From assembly GCA_031415015.1 (NCBI GenBank), contig JANOQT010000037.1, positions 66,884 to 130,883 on the forward strand: DNA of 64,000 nt. The letters are read 5' to 3'. The notes beneath the pieces were generated by a model, which saw only the letters and a program-made list of their open reading frames with translations, was not told the origin of the DNA and did no database searches. The translations under genes were made by a program, and so were the position numbers. Shown here one piece after another: positions 9,301 to 15,952 of the stretch. The stretch is from JAUYQR01 sp031415015 (GTDB lineage: Bacteria > Pseudomonadota > Alphaproteobacteria > Rhodobacterales > Rhodobacteraceae). Within the stretch, counting starts at the first letter, position 1. Every line of letters begins with the position of its first letter.

Positions 9301-9811
9301 CGCCGGTATTGCGGGCCTGAACAAGGAGGGGCGCGAGCGGTTGCTGACGGCGTTCGAGCAGGTGAATGCGAATTTCAGCACGCTGTTCACTCATCTGTTC
9401 GGCGGCGGCGAAGCGCGGCTGGTGCTGGTGGAGTCGGATGATCCCTTGGAGGCCGGGCTGGAGATCATGTGCCAGCCACCCGGCAAGAAGCTGGCGGTCC
9501 TGAGCCTGCTGTCGGGGGGCGAGCAGACGCTGACCGCACTGGCGCTGATCTTCGGGGTGTTCCTTGCGAACCCCGCGCCGATCTGCGTGCTGGACGAGGT
9601 GGATGCGCCGCTGGACGACGCCAACGTGACGCGGTTCTGCGACCTGTTGGACGAGATGGCGCGGCGGACGGAAACGCGGTTCCTGATCATAACCCACCAC
9701 GCGGTGACGATGGCGCGGATGGACCGGCTGTTCGGGGTGACAATGGCGGAACAGGGGGTATCGCAGTTGGTGTCGGTGGACCTGAAGAAGGCCGCAGCGA
9801 TGGTGGCATGA
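6356..9811 (+). CDS. smc: Chromosome segregation protein SMC
   Basis: SMC is the ATPase core of the condensin-like complex that compacts and separates the chromosome. The 1151-residue length is normal. The start is a TTG at 6356 with GAGG at 6347-6350 and gives MRLTKLRLNGFKSFVDP, the conserved SMC N-terminus. Walker A is GPNGCGKS at residues 31-38. Two long Ala/Glu/Arg-rich coiled coils flank a hinge at about residues 510-625. Near the C-terminus are the signature LLSGGEQTLTALAL (about residue 1050) and Walker B PICVLDEVDAPLDD (about 1078). No scpA or scpB is adjacent. Confidence 0.97.
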   Translation: MRLTKLRLNGFKSFVDPTDLVIHEGLTGVVGPNGCGKSNLLEALRWVMGENRPTAMRGGGMEDVIFNGAATRGARHFAEVALVLDNTDRLAPSGFNDADQIEIVRRITRDAGSAYRANTKEVRARDVQMLFADASTGSASPALVRQGQISELINAKPKSRRRILEEAAGISGLYARRHEAELKLAGTEQNLLRVDDVLEAMAQQLSVLVRQAKQAARYREIGEELRKAEGMLLWRRWREADAARGVAEGVLRERLIVAAQAEASARGAGKAREAAEDALPSKREEEAIASAVLQRLGLQRDALGDQETRARAMIDTLRGRVDQLTRDMDREAGLNRDAGEVIGRLDWEVEQLVRAHEGHEDKLAEAMEAAREAGAILSDRETVLAEATEDAARLAARHQSAQRMVGDTRATLDRAEGEAVRARGAVASAGAALEAAAEGFAAAEEAQEVAAAEAEATEVALEAAEVARAETQGREAEARAARSSAEGEANALRAEVAALARLVEREAQAGHQLLDKLVVTPGFEKALGAALADDLRSPEVEGGGRSGWARLEPYADAQALPAGVVPLGSEVQGPAVLARRLSQIGLVSRAQGFALQGDLRPGQRLVSIEGDLWRWDGFRAGAEDAPSAAALRLQQLNRLVQLKRDLEEVAARADGAALAHEALQARLAELAAADQRARDARRAADSRVTEANRAAARAEADRSIAAGKLEAATLAVSRYEDEAMAARGRLREAEAAVADLGDLDAARGAVEAAKFTVEAARIAMLTRRSSQDEVRREGEARVRRRQEAVKELSGWKHRLETAERRTLELTERRAETEEELAEATLAPEEIAAKRDELAEAMEVAEARRRVAADALAGAEAALREAQTAEREAERAAGEAREGRARAEARLDAAREGVALAAERIREEDDRTPDELLASLRVDPDKMPDADHLDADVGRLKRQREALGAVNLRAEEDAKTVEAEYAALAAEKADLEEAVKKLRAGIAGLNKEGRERLLTAFEQVNANFSTLFTHLFGGGEARLVLVESDDPLEAGLEIMCQPPGKKLAVLSLLSGGEQTLTALALIFGVFLANPAPICVLDEVDAPLDDANVTRFCDLLDEMARRTETRFLIITHHAVTMARMDRLFGVTMAEQGVSQLVSVDLKKAAAMVA

Positions 9812-9830
9812 GGCGCGCTTACGGATAATC

Positions 9831-9888
9831 GGCTGTTAACCTGAATCAGGCAGAACGGTCCGTGAACATTCACGAATCGAGGCCTGAC
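9831..9888 (+). repeat. Leader segment of the small membrane protein family, copy 1
   Basis: This stretch (GTTAACCTGAATCAG, CAGAAC, then GAGGCCTGAC before the ATG) resembles 10200-10257 (GTTAACCGGGTTCAG, CAGAAC, then AAGCCTGAGG). It also contains GTGAACATTCAC, an inverted repeat. The similarity suggests duplication of a promoter/leader together with the small gene that follows. Confidence 0.5.
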
Positions 9889-10008
9889 ATGCACACAAGT
9901 ATCGCCGTCTTCACTGTCGCCTTTCTGGCGATCTGGGCGAAGGATCTGGGAAAGCACGAAGGGGCCGGGAAATGGTATGAGGCCCCGGGTCTGATGATCT
10001 CACGCTGA
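9889..10008 (+). CDS. Small single-helix membrane protein (39 aa), family copy 1
   Basis: A 39-codon gene starting at the ATG at 9889, below the size most gene finders report. It begins with a hydrophobic helix (IAVFTVAFLAIWAKDL) followed by a short polar tail (GKHEGAGKWYEA). It is supported by relatives nearby: 12752-12841 shares FLAIW and the AG-W spacing, and 13127-13273 shares VMLLAAWAQF with AGSWQ. The function is unknown; one-helix proteins often regulate membrane complexes, but nothing here shows a partner. It lies 77 bp after smc on the same strand. Confidence 0.5.
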   Translation: MHTSIAVFTVAFLAIWAKDLGKHEGAGKWYEAPGLMISR

Positions 10009-10199
10009 TCGTTCTGAAGCGGTGGGGGGCTTCACTCTGGCGGGTCCGCGACGGATCGGGCGCTGACCGCGAAAAGAAGGGACTTGGCGGAGTTACAGCT
10101 CAGCCGCCGAGTATGGCTAATGCCTTTGGCAACCGCCCGTCGCGCTAGGCTTCGACCGGCGATCAACGACACCGCGACAGTGCGAACGCTTGGACAGCC

Positions 10200-10257
10200 G
10201 GGCGTTAACCGGGTTCAGTCAGAACCTGCCATGAGTGTACGGCATGAAGCCTGAGGT
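10200..10257 (+). repeat. Leader segment of the small membrane protein family, copy 2 (cut off by the IS)
   Basis: It aligns with 9831-9888 through GTTAACC, TTCAG, CAGAAC and GCCTGA. The coding part expected after it is missing; the IS21-type element begins at 10265, and a matching small-gene tail continues directly after the element at 12724. The simplest reading is one leader-plus-gene unit split by the insertion. Confidence 0.45.
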
Positions 10258-10264
10258 AGATCTG

Positions 10265-10290
10265 TGTTGATTTTCACCCAGAACTGAGCC
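10265..10290 (+). repeat. Left terminal inverted repeat of the IS21-family element
   Basis: 26 bp beginning TGTTGATTTTCACCC and ending CTGAGCC. It matches the reverse complement of 12698-12723 except at positions 5 and 19. Confidence 0.9.
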
Positions 10291-10999
10291 GGTCAGGCGC
10301 ATAGTTTTCACTGAGAACTGAGCCATGTGAACCTTTCCGCAAAGCGGCGAGTGGCGGGGGCAACGGAGTGATCCACATGGGACTATTGAACATCATCCGA
10401 CGGATGCATTTGCGGCAGAAGCTCTCGATCCGCGAGATCGCACGGCTTACAGGCGTGTCGCGGAATACGGTGACCAAGCATCTGGCGGCAAACACCATCG
10501 AGCCAAAATTCGCGACGCCGGAGCGGCAAAGCAAGCTTGATCCCTTTGCCGAGAAGCTGGCGGGTTGACTGAAGACCGAGGCCGGGAAGTCGCGCAAGGA
10601 GCGGCGGACTGTGAAGTAGTTGCACGCCGATCTCGTGGTGCTTGGCTTCACCGGCTCTTATGCCCGGGTCGCGGCCTTTGCACGACGGTGGAAAGCCGAT
10701 CGCCAGCGCGAACAGCAGACGACGGGGCGCGGGACCTTTGTGCCGCTGCATTTTGACCCCGGCGCGGCTTTCCAGTTTGACTGGAGTGAGGATTTTGCGG
10801 TTCTGGGCGGTGAACGCACCAAGTTGCAGATAGCGCATATCAAGCTGTCGCACAGCCGTGCCTTCCTTCTGCGGGCCTATCCGTTGCAGACGCATGAGAT
10901 GCTGTTTGACGCCCATTGGCACGCATTCCGGGTCTTCGGCGGTGTCCCCGGACGCGGGATCTATGACCGTGAGGCTTGGCCGCCATCGGTTCGAGGCCA

Positions 11000-11055
11000 G
11001 GCCGAACGAAGACGGCCGAACGAAGACGGCCGAACAAAGACGGCCGAACGAAGAC
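11000..11055 (+). repeat. 14-bp tandem repeat, four units, inside istA
   Basis: Four head-to-tail copies of GGCCGAACGAAGAC (the third has A for G) occupy 11000-11055. They lie in DNA absent from normal istA genes, between the codons for GIYD and those for AVDRVGRG. Four units add 56 bp, which shifts the frame. Confidence 0.85.
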
Positions 11056-11102
11056 GGCGGTTGATCGCGTCGGCCGCGGCGAGGAGCGGCAGATCGCCCA
11101 CC

Positions 11103-11139
11103 CGCTGCCCGGCAGGCGATGCTTGCATCGCAGAGAGGG
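11103..11139 (+). repeat. Palindromic mini-insertion, type B, in istA
   Basis: A 37-bp segment: CGCTGCCCGGCAG, then the palindrome GCGATGCTTGCATCGC (11116-11131), then AGAGAGGG. The reverse complement of 12457-12495 has nearly the same ends (CGTTGCCCGGCAC and TGAGAGGG) around a different palindrome. It sits at the point where istA has lost its middle part. Confidence 0.75.
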
Positions 11140-11922
11140 GGCCTGATCAGCCTTGAGCGCAATCGCCACAGTGTTCCAGCGTCTTTTGCCAACCGGCCCA
11201 TCAGCCTGCGGATCTATCCAGACCGGCTGGTGGTGGCGGTCGAGGGCAACATCCTGTGCGAACATGCGCGCGTGATCCAACGCAGCCATCACCTTCCACC
11301 GAAGTCGATCTGCGACTGGCGGCATTATCTGGCGGTCGTGCAAAGGAAGCCGGGGGCTCTTCGCAATGGCGCGCCGTTCGTCGAATTGCCTCGTGCGTTC
11401 AGAGAGTTGCAGGATCACATGTTGCGCAAACCCGGCGACGATAGGGAAATGGTCGACATCCTCGCCCTTGTCTTGCACCACGATGAGCAGGCCGTGCTCA
11501 CCGCCGTAGAGCTTGCCTTGGCCGAGGGCGTGCCAACCAAGACCCATGTGCTGAACGTGGTCAGCACCGGCTGGTCGATGGCAAGGTGATCGGCGGGCCG
11601 CCATTGGACACGCCGCAGGCATTGGCCCTGCACCGCGAGCCCAAGGCCAATGTCGAACGCTATGACGGTCTGCGGACCCAGACCGCTGGAGGCCGCCACG
11701 CGTCATGATCCCGCTGCTGGCGCCCCGGATTCAGACGTGGCGTCATCATGGCTCGCGCAGTCTCAAAATCTATGGCATGGCCCAAGCCGTCACCGACCTG
11801 ATCGAGCAAGGGGCACCGGCCTTTGAAGCCGCTATCCCAATGCTGTCGCAACTGTTGAAGGCCGAACTGGCCGAACGCGAAGTCCGCTTCATTGCCTGTC
11901 ACATGAAGTCTGCGTTCGGCGG

Positions 11923-11947
11923 GCAAACAGTCCCCCGGACTGTTTGC
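11923..11947. repeat. Palindromic mini-insertion, type A (CCCCG loop), copy 1
   Basis: A perfect hairpin with arms GCAAACAGTC and GACTGTTTGC around a CCCCG loop, 25 bp in all, followed by TGATC. It lies within an insertion of about 45 bp between the istB codons for HMKSA and AYKDL. The copy at 12279-12303 has identical geometry and loop but different arms. Confidence 0.8.
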
Positions 11948-12278
11948 TGATCCGCCTCACCCCGGCCTACAAGGACCTCGCAGGCTTCGACTTCGCCGCC
12001 AGCGAGATCAACGAGGCCACAGTCAGGACCTTGCACCCCGCACCCCGCACCGCTGCGAGTTCATGGACGGTGCCCGGAATGTCGTGCTGATCGGCGGCCC
12101 GGGAACCGGCAAGACCCATGTCGCCACCGCTTTCGGTATCCAGGCCATCGAACATCACCGCCGCAAGGTCCGCTTCTTCTCGACCATCGACCTGGTCAAC
12201 GCCCTCGAACAGGAAAAGGCCAAGGGCAAGGCCGGGCAGAGCGCAGAAGGCCTGACCAAGCTCGACCCCCGTCCTCAG

Positions 12279-12303
12279 GGAATTGATCCCCCGGATCAAT
12301 TCC
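12279..12303. repeat. Palindromic mini-insertion, type A (CCCCG loop), copy 2
   Basis: A perfect hairpin with arms GGAATTGATC and GATCAATTCC around a CCCCG loop, again 25 bp and again followed by TGATC. It interrupts istB between the codons for KLD and LDELGYLPF (Walker B), shifting the frame. Confidence 0.8.
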
Positions 12304-12456
12304 TGATCTTCGTCCATCCTTGATGAGTTAGGATACCTGCCGTTCAGTGCCTCTGGCGGGGCCTTGCTGTTCCATTTGCTGAGCAGGCTCTGCGAGCGCA
12401 CCAGCGTCGTCATCACCACCAAGCTCAGCTTCAGCGAATGGGTCACGGTCTTTGGC

Positions 12457-12495
12457 CCCTCTCAGCGTTTGCATGCAAACGCGTGCCGGGCAACG
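12457..12495 (-). repeat. Palindromic mini-insertion, type B, in istB
   Basis: A 39-bp insert with the perfect 18-bp palindrome GCGTTTGCATGCAAACGC at 12465-12482, preceded by CCCTCTCA and followed by GTGCCGGGCAACG. On the minus strand its ends match those of 11103-11139 (11 of 13 and 7 of 8 positions) while the core differs. It adds 13 codons in frame between VFG and DARMTTALLD. Confidence 0.75.
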
Positions 12496-12697
12496 GACGC
12501 CAGGATGACCACCGCCTTGCTCGACCGCCCTACCCACCGCTGCCACATACTTGAGACCGGAAACGACAGCTTCCGCTTCAAGGCAAGTTCAGCTGCAGCA
12601 TCAGCCGCCAAGAAAAAGCTGGAGACAACGCACATCTTGACCCCAGCATGACCCGAAATCCATAATCAGAGCTGGCTCCCTTCCCGGTGAAAAAACC

Positions 12698-12723
12698 GGC
12701 TCAGGTCTGGGTGAAAATAAACA
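12698..12723 (-). repeat. Right terminal inverted repeat of the IS21-family element
   Basis: 26 bp beginning GGCTCAGGTCTGGG and ending AAATAAACA; the partner of 10265-10290. Confidence 0.9.
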
Positions 12724-12841
12724 GAATCCGGTTCTGGCGCTGAAGTCGCGGATGTTTCTGGCGATCTGGATGCAGTTCAAAGTGCGGCGGACGCGGGCGG
12801 GACCGTGGCAGGTCGTGTCGGCATTCCCGCTAGTGCGCTGA
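12724..12841 (+). pseudogene. Small membrane protein family copy 2, 5'-truncated by the IS
   Basis: Directly after the right end of the IS element, a frame ending at 12841 encodes MFLAIWMQFKVRRTRAGPW and then QVVSAFPLVR. It aligns without gaps to residues 15-43 of the product of 13127-13273 (MLLAAWAQFDVQRTEAGSW then QSVSVIDFVR), and the DNA is also similar. The upstream codons (NPVLALKSR) continue the alignment up to the IS boundary. The missing start probably corresponds to 10200-10264 on the other side of the element. An ATG at 12752 could in principle still give 29 residues. Confidence 0.55.
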
Positions 12842-13126
12842 GGGCGGGCTTGGGGGTTCGCCCTTGGCTTCCCCGTCAGCCGGACCGGCATAAGAGCCAG
12901 TGTTGCCCCCCAGGTTATGTGGCCGCTACGGGTTATCTCATTAAAATCCTTACGTGCACGTAGCGAACTCGGTAGAGCGCACGGTAAACTGCGCGGCTCC
13001 CGTCTTGTACCATAGGTTGTAGCCAGTGATCGTACGTCCGCAGGGCCCGATGTGCTGGTTTGGACATCAACACGGCTGACTTGAGCGAGATCGTCTCAAA
13101 GTCGGCAGATAGCTGGGAACACGGGC

Positions 13127-13273
13127 ATGAGCGCTGGAATGAATGTGGTGACGGCGGTGACCTGGGTGATGCTTCTGGCGGCCTGGGCGCAGTTCGACGT
13201 GCAGCGGACGGAAGCGGGATCGTGGCAGTCGGTGTCGGTAATTGACTTTGTGCGCGCAGGTTTCGGCCAGTAA
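13127..13273 (+). CDS. Small single-helix membrane protein (48 aa), family copy 3
   Basis: 48 codons from the ATG at 13127. The N-terminal half is one hydrophobic helix (MNVVTAVTWVMLLAAWAQF) and the C-terminal half is polar with AGSWQSVSVIDFVRAGFGQ. Similarity to the truncated copy at 12752-12841 at protein and DNA level supports it as a real gene. The function is unknown. The 285 bp upstream (12842-13126) hold no other gene I can support. Confidence 0.5.
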   Translation: MSAGMNVVTAVTWVMLLAAWAQFDVQRTEAGSWQSVSVIDFVRAGFGQ

Positions 13274-13335
13274 GACAAGTCTGTGCTGGCCGCCCTCACG
13301 TCGGCGGTTCTGTCGCGATCCTTTGCGGTCAACGC

Positions 13336-13884
13336 CTAGCGTAGCACCCGGAGCAGGTCGCCCAATGCGACCACGCCGTCCTGTTCGACCGAACACAGCG
13401 CGCCGCGCAGGCGCAGGGCGGGGTGGCCGGGGGCGGTGATCCAGTCCTTTGCAGCGGCGCCGTGGCGGACCTTCCACTTGACGCAGCCGTCGTTGAACAC
13501 TGTCGAGACGCGCAGGATGGCTGTCCCCGCTTGCAGCAGGCTGCCTGCGGGCAGGTTCGCCTCGGACAGGTCCAGATCGGCCACGATGGGATCGCCGGGA
13601 TGCGGCGGGTCCTCGGTGCCGTTCCAGATCAGATCCAGCACGCGGCGGCCAAGGATCGACACCTGAATGGCCGGATCAGGGCGGCCATCGGGCAGGCGCA
13701 ACCACGGTTCGGTCAGCCAGCGCTCGCCCGGGATACCGGCCGCGCGGGTCAGGGTCAGGCGGTCGGGAAAGGCGCGCTGGCCACGGGCGGGCCGGGTGCA
13801 AAGACACGTCACCGGCGCTGCATCCTTTGGTGCTGCACGCACATGCGGCAGGGCGGCGGCGAGGGTTTCGGCGGTGGGCATCAT
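13336..13884 (-). CDS. MOSC-domain-like protein
   Basis: 182 residues starting MMPTAETLAAAL at 13884, where ATGA overlaps the stop of the glycosyltransferase gene. The pattern GIPGERW, IQVSIL, DLDLSEANLPAG, then FNDGCVKWKVRHG and LRGALCSVEQDG resembles MOSC domains, the sulfur-carrier C-terminal domain of molybdenum cofactor sulfurases, including the conserved Cys in DGCVKW. The specific role is unknown. It is the last gene of the minus-strand run cobD, mltB-like, glycosyltransferase, MOSC. Confidence 0.65.
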   Translation of the reverse strand: MMPTAETLAAALPHVRAAPKDAAPVTCLCTRPARGQRAFPDRLTLTRAAGIPGERWLTEPWLRLPDGRPDPAIQVSILGRRVLDLIWNGTEDPPHPGDPIVADLDLSEANLPAGSLLQAGTAILRVSTVFNDGCVKWKVRHGAAAKDWITAPGHPALRLRGALCSVEQDGVVALGDLLRVLR

Positions 13885-14783
13885 CGCAGGGTTCCGGTCT
13901 TGAGGGCCGCCACTTTCGCGGACAGGCCAAGGTCGGCGGTAATCGCGCGGCCCACCTCCAGCAAGGTGACGGCGACGGCGGGCGCGACGGTCTGCGTGCG
14001 CTGGTAAAAGGCGGCAATCTCGTCCGGTGTGGCGGCGGCGAGGAAGGCTTGCAGCGGCGGCCTGTACTGATAGGCCCCGCGCGTGCCGCGGAACGGCACG
14101 GCATCCAGCCATGCCTGCCGGTCCTGCGCGTGAAAGTGCAGCAGCCGCATCGCGGGGTGGAAATCCGGTACGGCGATGCGGGTCTTGCCCAGCATGCCGC
14201 TGTGCAGCCGGGGGGCCAGACCGCGTATGCCGACGCGGAAGAACACCTTGCCGACGGAATGGCTGAGCATGCCGTCGCGGATCAGCGTGCGGTAGCGGCC
14301 AAGGCAGGGATGCCGAAGCTGCCAGTAGTCGTGCTGGATCGCACCGCGAAACAGGCGGGCGGTGTAGATGTCGTCGGGCAGGCCCGGATCATGCATCGCC
14401 TCGAACGGTTCCATCCGGACCAGAAGGTCCGCGGGCGCTGCCGTGTCAAGGATGTCAGCCACAGGGCGGTCGGGCAGGATAAACTCGTCGACGTCGATGT
14501 GGCACAGCCAGTCGGTGGTGCAGGTCTGATAGGCGTCGCGGGCATTGCGTGACTGGCGGTTCTGGTGGCGGTCGTGGCGGTTGCCCATGGCGGCCCAATG
14601 CGCGTCGGTGCACAGGGTGGCGGTCACGCGGGGTAGGCCCGCAACGGCGGCATGGGCCGGGTCGTCGGGATCGTCGAAATAGAGGCTGATGTGGTGCGCG
14701 CCCAGCGCCAGGTGATGCGCCACGAAGGCAAGGACTTTGGCCTCGGGCGCCTTGACGGTGGCGACCAGCGACCACGTCGCCAT
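13881..14783 (-). CDS. Family 2 glycosyltransferase-like protein
   Basis: 300 residues starting MATWSLVATVKAPEAKVLAF. The N-terminal part has the nucleotide-sugar fold pattern of GT2-like enzymes: ALGAHHISLYFDDPDD and the DxD-type metal site CHIDVDEFILPD. Many Rhodobacteraceae carry such proteins of unknown acceptor, possibly for surface polysaccharide. Start and upstream stop share one base (TGATG) with the lytic transglycosylase, so translation is probably coupled. There is no signal peptide; it is likely cytoplasmic. Confidence 0.75.
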   Translation of the reverse strand: MATWSLVATVKAPEAKVLAFVAHHLALGAHHISLYFDDPDDPAHAAVAGLPRVTATLCTDAHWAAMGNRHDRHQNRQSRNARDAYQTCTTDWLCHIDVDEFILPDRPVADILDTAAPADLLVRMEPFEAMHDPGLPDDIYTARLFRGAIQHDYWQLRHPCLGRYRTLIRDGMLSHSVGKVFFRVGIRGLAPRLHSGMLGKTRIAVPDFHPAMRLLHFHAQDRQAWLDAVPFRGTRGAYQYRPPLQAFLAAATPDEIAAFYQRTQTVAPAVAVTLLEVGRAITADLGLSAKVAALKTGTLR

Positions 14784-15943
14784 CAGAGCGCGTCCAAGAG
14801 GGCCGTCGTGGGCCAGCCGTCGGCGGGCAGACCGGCGCGGACCTGTTCCTTCTGCACGGCGGCCCGGGTGCCCGCGCCGAGGATGCCGTCGATCTTGCCG
14901 ACGTCATGGCCAAGGGCGCTAAGTTTTTCCTGCAGCGCGGTCATCTGATCGGGGCTGAGGGCTGGGTCGGGGGTGCCCGCGTTGTAGGCGGGGGCACCTT
15001 CGATGCGGGAGGCAAAGTAGGCGGCGGTGGTGACGTAGATGAAGCTTTTGTTCCACTCAAACAGCACACGGTAGTTCGGATAGACAAGGAAGGCCGGTCC
15101 GTTGCGGCCTTGGGGGAGCAGGATGGAGGCGGGCAGGCCAGCAGGCAGGTTGCCGTCCCGGGGGGTGACGCCAAGGGCAGCCCAGTCTTCGGTGGGGCGT
15201 TCGGTATCAAGACCGGTCAGCGCCCAGTCGAAGGTGCCGGGCAAGGTCACCTCGGTCAGCCAGGGTTCATTGGGCCGCCAGCCGTGGTGTTGCAGCATCC
15301 GCGCGCCAGACAGGATGGCATCGGGGGCGGAGGTTTTCAGGGTGACGAGGCCGTCACCATCGCCATCGACCCCGCGTTCCAGAATGTCTTTCGGCAGCAT
15401 CTGCACCATGCCAATCTCGCCCGCCCAAGCGCCGGTGGTGGCCAGATCGAATTCGTTCAGCGCGTAAAGCTGGACGGCCGCGAGGACTTGCGGCTGGAAC
15501 AGCTCGGGTCGGCGGCAGTCATGCGCGAGGGTCAGGAGGGCGTTGCGGGTGTTGAAATCGCCCTGAACCTGACCGAAATCCGTCTCGAACGCCCAGAAGG
15601 CCAGCAGGATGCCCCGGCTGACGCCGTAGTCTGCCTCGGCACGGGTGAAGATGGCATCGAGGCTGTCGGATTTGGCGCGGGCGGTGGCGAGGCGCTGCTT
15701 CGAGATCAGGCTTTGCGAGAAATCGAGAAAGGTCTTGCGGAAGACGCCTTGGGAGCGGTCGGCCTTGAGGACCTTGGGGTCCGGTCGCGCGCCCTGGAAA
15801 AACGCGGCGGCGGTGTCGGCGGGGGTGCCGCTGGCCACGGCCTCGGCCTGCATTGCGGTCAGGAAACCGGCGAAATCACCGCCACAGGGGGCGGCGGCTG
15901 CGGGCGTGGCGAGGGCGGCGGCGAGGAGGAGGGCTTTCATCAT
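14783..15943 (-). CDS. Lytic murein transglycosylase, MltB family, with peptidoglycan-binding domain
   Basis: 386 residues. The N-terminus MKALLLAAALATPAAAA is a signal peptide, so the enzyme acts on peptidoglycan in the periplasm. The catalytic region shows AFWAFETDFG (catalytic Glu), ALNEFDLATTGAWAGEIGMVQMLP and YPNYRVLFEWNKSFIYV, all MltB-type. Residues about 325-386 (LSPDQMTALQEKLSALG to the end) form a PG_binding_1 domain. It lies 9 bp after cobD on the same strand. Confidence 0.9.
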   Translation of the reverse strand: MMKALLLAAALATPAAAAPCGGDFAGFLTAMQAEAVASGTPADTAAAFFQGARPDPKVLKADRSQGVFRKTFLDFSQSLISKQRLATARAKSDSLDAIFTRAEADYGVSRGILLAFWAFETDFGQVQGDFNTRNALLTLAHDCRRPELFQPQVLAAVQLYALNEFDLATTGAWAGEIGMVQMLPKDILERGVDGDGDGLVTLKTSAPDAILSGARMLQHHGWRPNEPWLTEVTLPGTFDWALTGLDTERPTEDWAALGVTPRDGNLPAGLPASILLPQGRNGPAFLVYPNYRVLFEWNKSFIYVTTAAYFASRIEGAPAYNAGTPDPALSPDQMTALQEKLSALGHDVGKIDGILGAGTRAAVQKEQVRAGLPADGWPTTALLDAL

Positions 15944-15952
15944 GGCCGCAAC

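Larger units (their letters stand above)
10377..11708 (+). pseudogene. istA: istA-type transposase, degraded
   Basis: IstA is the DDE transposase of IS21. From the ATG at 10377 (or a GTG at 10368 with GGAG just upstream) the N-terminal helix-turn-helix region is clear (IREIARLTGVSRNTVTKHL). The same frame then has TGA at 10566 and TAG at 10617 where Trp and Gln codons are expected. The catalytic segment FQFDWSEDFAVLGG is present. After GRGIYD (about 10970) an insertion with 14-bp tandem repeats interrupts the gene, and a palindromic insertion at 11103-11139 coincides with loss of roughly 100 codons. The C-terminal part resumes in another frame (SLRIYPDRLVVAVEG, WRHYLAVVQRKPGALRNGAPF), with a further frameshift near 11565 before NVERYDGLRTQ. 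Clearly non-functional. Confidence 0.9.
11705..12651 (+). pseudogene. istB: istB-type transposition helper ATPase, degraded
   Basis: IstB is the AAA+ helper of IS21 transposition. The start ATG at 11705 overlaps the istA stop. Segments in order are: a helical N-terminus (KIYGMAQAVTDLIEQGAPAF), PAYKDLAGFDFAASEINEAT, Walker A IGGPGTGKTHVATAFG, FFSTIDLVNALEQEKAKGKA, DELGYLPFSASGGALL, SVVITTKLSFSEW and HRCHILETGNDSFRFK. These fall in different frames because of four insertions: a hairpin at 11923-11947, a CACCCCG duplication near 12040, a hairpin at 12279-12303, and a 39-bp palindromic insert at 12457-12495 that happens to keep the frame. Non-functional. Confidence 0.9.
10265..12723 (+). mobile_element. 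IS21-family insertion sequence, complete ends but decayed genes
   Basis: A 2459-bp element delimited by 26-bp terminal inverted repeats matching at 24 of 26 positions, beginning TG and ending CA as in IS21. A second copy of the end motif (TTTTCACTGAGAACTGAGCC) lies inside the left end at 10305-10324, as expected for multiple transposase sites. It contains istA- and istB-type genes in the usual order with an ATGA overlap. Both are broken by stops, deletions and small insertions, so the element cannot move on its own. No target duplication is visible (GATCTG on the left, GAATCC on the right). Confidence 0.9.

Noticed and set aside
6813..9700. Long minus-strand frames of 396, 315 and 484 codons
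   Set aside because: Shadows of smc; Pro/Arg-rich low-complexity translation and no family features.
10265..12723. Direct target duplication around the IS
   Set aside because: Flanking bases GATCTG and GAATCC do not match over 4-8 bp.
12950..13022. tRNA-like stretch containing TCGGTAGAGCGCACGG
   Set aside because: It resembles a D-arm, but there is no GGTTC T-arm, no pairing acceptor stem and no plausible anticodon loop, so no tRNA is called; a remnant is possible.
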